A DNA stretch of 64,000 nt from Rugosimonospora acidiphila. Lineage in GTDB: Bacteria > Actinomycetota > Actinomycetes > Mycobacteriales > Micromonosporaceae. Both the position numbers and the translations under genes were made by a program. Shown in pieces: positions 61,186 through 64,000 of this stretch (position 1 is the first letter of the stretch; the number at the start of each line of letters is the position of its first letter). Location: positions 1 through 64,000 of the forward strand of contig NZ_BAABJQ010000033.1 in NCBI RefSeq assembly GCF_039543385.1. The letters are read 5' to 3'. The notes under the pieces are model-generated. The model was not told the origin of the DNA, searched no databases, and was given only the letters and a program-made list of their open reading frames with translations.

Positions 61186-62754
61186 ATGGGGTACAGCCGG
61201 CGTGAACTGATGCGACGCGCGAGCGCGGTGGGTGCCGGGCTGCTGCTGTCGGGAACCGCGACGTCGGCCGGCAACTGCGACACCAGTTCCGTTACCGGCA
61301 CCCTGCTGTCGAGCGACGGCCCCCTCCCGCCGTACTTCGCCGTGCCGCTGCCGCAGCCGCCGGTGCTGCGGCCGGTGTCCACCGACGACACCACCGACTA
61401 CTACGAACTGACGGCGCGCGCCGGCTCGGCGCGGATACTGCCCGGGGTGAACACCACGATCTGGGGCTACGACGGGATTTTCCCCGGCCCGACCATCGTG
61501 TCCCGCAGCGGGCGGCGGACGGTGGTGCGTCACTTCAACGAGCTGCCGGTGCCGACCGCGGCGCACCTGCACGGCGGTCACACGCCGGCGGACAGCGACG
61601 GGTACCCGACCGACGCGATCGTGCGAACCGGCGGCACCCTTCCGGACATCCGCCAGTACGCGGGCATGACGATGTCGCCCGGCGATTTCCGGGTCAACTA
61701 CGGTTACCGGGACTATGTGTACCCGCTCAACCAGCGTGCCGCCACGTTGTGGTACCACGACCACCGGATGGGTTTCACCGCGCCGCAGGTCTATTACGGC
61801 CTGGCGGGCTTCCACCTGGTGTCCGACGACGAGGAGGCCGGGCTGCCGTTGCCGGGCGGCGACAAGGATCTGCTGCTCATGATCGTGGACCGGGCGTTCG
61901 ACGGCGACGGTCAGCTGAAGTACCCCGCGACGGATCCCAGCCTCCTGCATGAGGTGGGGGTGTCGAGCCGGTACCACAACGGGGTGCTGGGGGACACGAT
62001 CCTCGTCAACGGCGTACCGTGGCCGTTCCTCGACGTGGCGAACACCCGCTACCGGTTCCGGATCCTCAACGCGGCGAACGCCCGGCGGTTGGAACTCGCC
62101 CTGGATCCACCGCCGGCCGACGGCCCGCACTTCATCCAGGTCGGCAGCGATGGGGGGCTGCTGGGCCGCCCGGTGGGGCACGACCTGATCTCGATCGCCC
62201 AGGGCGAGCGCTTCGATGTGGTCGTCGACTTCCGGAATTACCAGGTGGGTGACCGGGTCACGCTGGTCAACCGGGCGGGATCCGGCTCGACGGCGGTGGT
62301 GATGCAGTTCCGGGTGGGGCGCCGGGAGATCGATCAGAGCTGGGTGCCGAGCACCCTGTCGGACCCGAGCGAATACGATGCGCTGACGCCGGACCTGGCG
62401 AGCGTCACTCGTGCGATGCGGTTCAGCGGTGGCAACCCGTGGGAAATCAACGGTGCGCCGTTCGACCTCGGCCGCGTCGACGCGGACCCGAAGCTCGACG
62501 CCACCGAGATCTGGAAGATCAGCACCAGCGCCCACCATCCGGTGCACCTGCATCTGGTCCAGTTCAAAATCATCGCGCGTACGGCTGGCGTGCGCCCCAC
62601 CGACGGGGGCTGGAAGGACACCTTCGACCTGTCTCCGCGCGAGGACGGCTACATACTGACCAGGTTCAGCGATTACCCGGGCATGTACGTGTTCCACTGC
62701 CACAACCTGGAGCACGAGGACATGGCGATGATGGCCAACGTCGCGGTCGGGTGA
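61186..62754 (+). CDS. Multicopper oxidase (CotA/bilirubin-oxidase-like)
   Basis: A 522-aa enzyme with a twin-arginine-type leader (RRELMRRASAVGAGLLLSG). All four copper motifs are present: HLHGGHT, WYHDHRMG, HPVHLHLVQF and HCHNLEHEDMAMM, the last giving the type 1 copper with a methionine axial ligand. Such enzymes oxidise phenols, bilirubin or metal ions with O2; the HLHGGH form is typical of the CotA/phenoxazinone-synthase branch. Probably exported. No neighbouring copper-transport genes are seen. Confidence 0.9.
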   Translation: MGYSRRELMRRASAVGAGLLLSGTATSAGNCDTSSVTGTLLSSDGPLPPYFAVPLPQPPVLRPVSTDDTTDYYELTARAGSARILPGVNTTIWGYDGIFPGPTIVSRSGRRTVVRHFNELPVPTAAHLHGGHTPADSDGYPTDAIVRTGGTLPDIRQYAGMTMSPGDFRVNYGYRDYVYPLNQRAATLWYHDHRMGFTAPQVYYGLAGFHLVSDDEEAGLPLPGGDKDLLLMIVDRAFDGDGQLKYPATDPSLLHEVGVSSRYHNGVLGDTILVNGVPWPFLDVANTRYRFRILNAANARRLELALDPPPADGPHFIQVGSDGGLLGRPVGHDLISIAQGERFDVVVDFRNYQVGDRVTLVNRAGSGSTAVVMQFRVGRREIDQSWVPSTLSDPSEYDALTPDLASVTRAMRFSGGNPWEINGAPFDLGRVDADPKLDATEIWKISTSAHHPVHLHLVQFKIIARTAGVRPTDGGWKDTFDLSPREDGYILTRFSDYPGMYVFHCHNLEHEDMAMMANVAVG

Positions 62755-62936
62755 CGCCCCGGCGCGGCCGAGCCCGGACCTGGTCGAAGGGCCCCGCCCA
62801 CCAACGAGTGCGTGGTGGCCATCCTCCGCCCGGCTAGGTCGGTTGTCGGGAATCGTTCCGCCGTCGGGCGCGTCTGGCCTCTGACCAGGGCAGTTGTTCC
62901 GGATGCAACCGCCCCACTCACGGTCAGGAGATGCAC

Positions 62937-64000
62937 ATGCGGCTTGCCCTTGTCCTTCCGCGGTTTCTCGCCGCGACGGTCCTCGCGATGGGAATCAGCG
63001 CCGGCCTCGCTACGCCGGCGCACGCATCCACCACAGACGGCGGCACCCTGACGCCGGGAACACCGGTCACGGCTCAGATCACCGCTCCCGACCAGCACAT
63101 CGAATACAAGTTCACCGGTGTCGCGGGTCGGCATGTCACCTTCGACGTCACGGCATCGGCCTGGGCGGACGGGACGGCACCGAGCACGGCCTACTTCCAC
63201 CTCTACAACCCCGCCGGGGGCTACAGCGGGTATGTCTATCTCGGCCAGGGCCCCAACTACGGCGACTTCACGTTGCCCACCTCGGGCACGTGGCGGCTGG
63301 TCCTCGACCCGACCGGCTCGGCGACGGGACACGTCACCTTCGGTCTCTACACCGACGTGGCCGATCGGGGGCTGTCCCCGAGCGTGCCGGTCAACACGAC
63401 GATCAGCCACCGGGGCCAGAACGCCGGCTACTACCTCACCGGCACCACCGGGCAGCACGTCATCTTCGAGGTGACGTCCTCGGCATGGTCAAACGGTTCG
63501 ACCCCTGGTAACGCCTATTTCCACCTGTACAACCCGGCGGGGGTGTACAGCGGATACATCTATCTCGCGCAGAGTGCCACGTACGCCGACTTCACGTTGA
63601 CCGCTTCGGGCACGTGGCGGCTGGTCCTCGACCCGACCGGCCCGGCGACGGGGCATATCACCTTCGGCCTGTACACCGATGTGCCAGACCGTGGGCTGTC
63701 GCCGAACGTACCGGTCAACACAACGATCAGTCACCCGGGCCAGAACGCCGGTTACTACTTCACCGGTACCACCGGGCAGCACGTCACCTTCGACATCACG
63801 TCCTCGACGTGGTCGAGCGGTACGACCCCTGGTGTCGCCTATTTCCACCTGTACAGCCCGGCGGGGGTGTACAGCGGGTACATCTATCTCGCGCAGAGTC
63901 CCACGTACGCCGACTTCACGCTGACCGCCTCGGGCACCTGGCGGCTGACCCTCGACCCGACCGGGGCGGCGACCGGACACGTCACCGTCACGCTCCTGAA
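62937..64000 (+). CDS. Secreted protein with tandem beta-domain repeats (3' partial)
   Basis: From ATG 62937 (6 bp after CAGGAG; another ATG at 62931 is too close to the box) a signal peptide of about 31 residues (ending TPAHAS) leads into three tandem repeats of about 108 residues, each running from PVNTTI or the like through TGQHVTFDITSS, AYFHLYNPAG, YSGYIYLAQS, then TASGTWRLVLDPTG and ATGHVTFGLYTD. The unit resembles bacterial pre-peptidase C-terminal (PPC) domains. The frame is open at the right edge, so more repeats or a catalytic domain may follow. Confidence 0.78.
   Translation, partial: MRLALVLPRFLAATVLAMGISAGLATPAHASTTDGGTLTPGTPVTAQITAPDQHIEYKFTGVAGRHVTFDVTASAWADGTAPSTAYFHLYNPAGGYSGYVYLGQGPNYGDFTLPTSGTWRLVLDPTGSATGHVTFGLYTDVADRGLSPSVPVNTTISHRGQNAGYYLTGTTGQHVIFEVTSSAWSNGSTPGNAYFHLYNPAGVYSGYIYLAQSATYADFTLTASGTWRLVLDPTGPATGHITFGLYTDVPDRGLSPNVPVNTTISHPGQNAGYYFTGTTGQHVTFDITSSTWSSGTTPGVAYFHLYSPAGVYSGYIYLAQSPTYADFTLTASGTWRLTLDPTGAATGHVTVTLL

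Overview
The window is very GC-rich DNA with codon-biased, densely packed genes, GTG/TTG starts and typical actinomycete families (DUF222-HNH, DUF574-type methyltransferase, ECF sigma, CebR-like LacI, LAL-type LuxR). It most likely comes from a filamentous actinomycete, perhaps of the Micromonosporaceae; the family-level guess is an inference. No tRNA, rRNA or CRISPR array was seen.

Region 1 (1-19939) is the right-hand part of a nonribosomal peptide cluster on the + strand. It reads as one operon, with many start/stop overlaps. It encodes a partial A-T module, two Fe(II)/2-oxoglutarate oxygenases, a C*-A-T synthetase with a ruined condensation motif, a thioesterase-condensation fusion in unusual order, and a NodU-type carbamoyltransferase. 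It continues with an MbtH-adenylation fusion, a PLP enzyme closely resembling the L-arginine oxidase/hydroxylase MppP, a free carrier protein, two acyl-CoA-dehydrogenase-like proteins, a free condensation protein, a PRMT-like methyltransferase, an ATP-grasp protein and an MFS exporter. The set suggests a small, heavily tailored peptide with an arginine-derived residue. The left end of the cluster is outside the window.

Region 2 (19968-28500) holds regulators (MarR with an SDR, ECF sigma with a membrane partner, TetR with a small monooxygenase-like protein) and much decay: a deleted DUF574 methyltransferase, an ECF remnant, a frameshifted HNH protein and several unrelated short tandem repeats. 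Region 3 (28500-38902) is a catabolic block: IclR regulator, secreted metallo-beta-lactamase-fold protein, glycolate oxidase glcDEF, a lactate/glycolate permease and a Tat-exported beta-helix protein.

Region 4 (39081-47284) has a LAL regulator, a cutinase and then the most puzzling part. A three-gene cassette of unknown function (84-aa helical protein, second ORF, 151-aa protein) occurs twice in opposite orientation at 43183-44198 and 47284-46210. Between the copies lie a GntR regulator, an IS5-type transposase remnant and a frameshifted methyltransferase. In both copies gene 1 and ORF 2 are in the same frame, separated by a UGA in the same context; in one copy ORF 2 has no usable start codon.

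Region 5 (47551-64000) is accessory: a D,D-carboxypeptidase, a CebR-like regulator with a recognisable operator, a GH12-CBM2 glucanase, a second carbamoyltransferase, an aldo/keto reductase, a hydrolase, a molybdopterin oxidoreductase, a virginiamycin B lyase (vgb), an SDR, a multicopper oxidase and a secreted repeat protein cut by the right edge.
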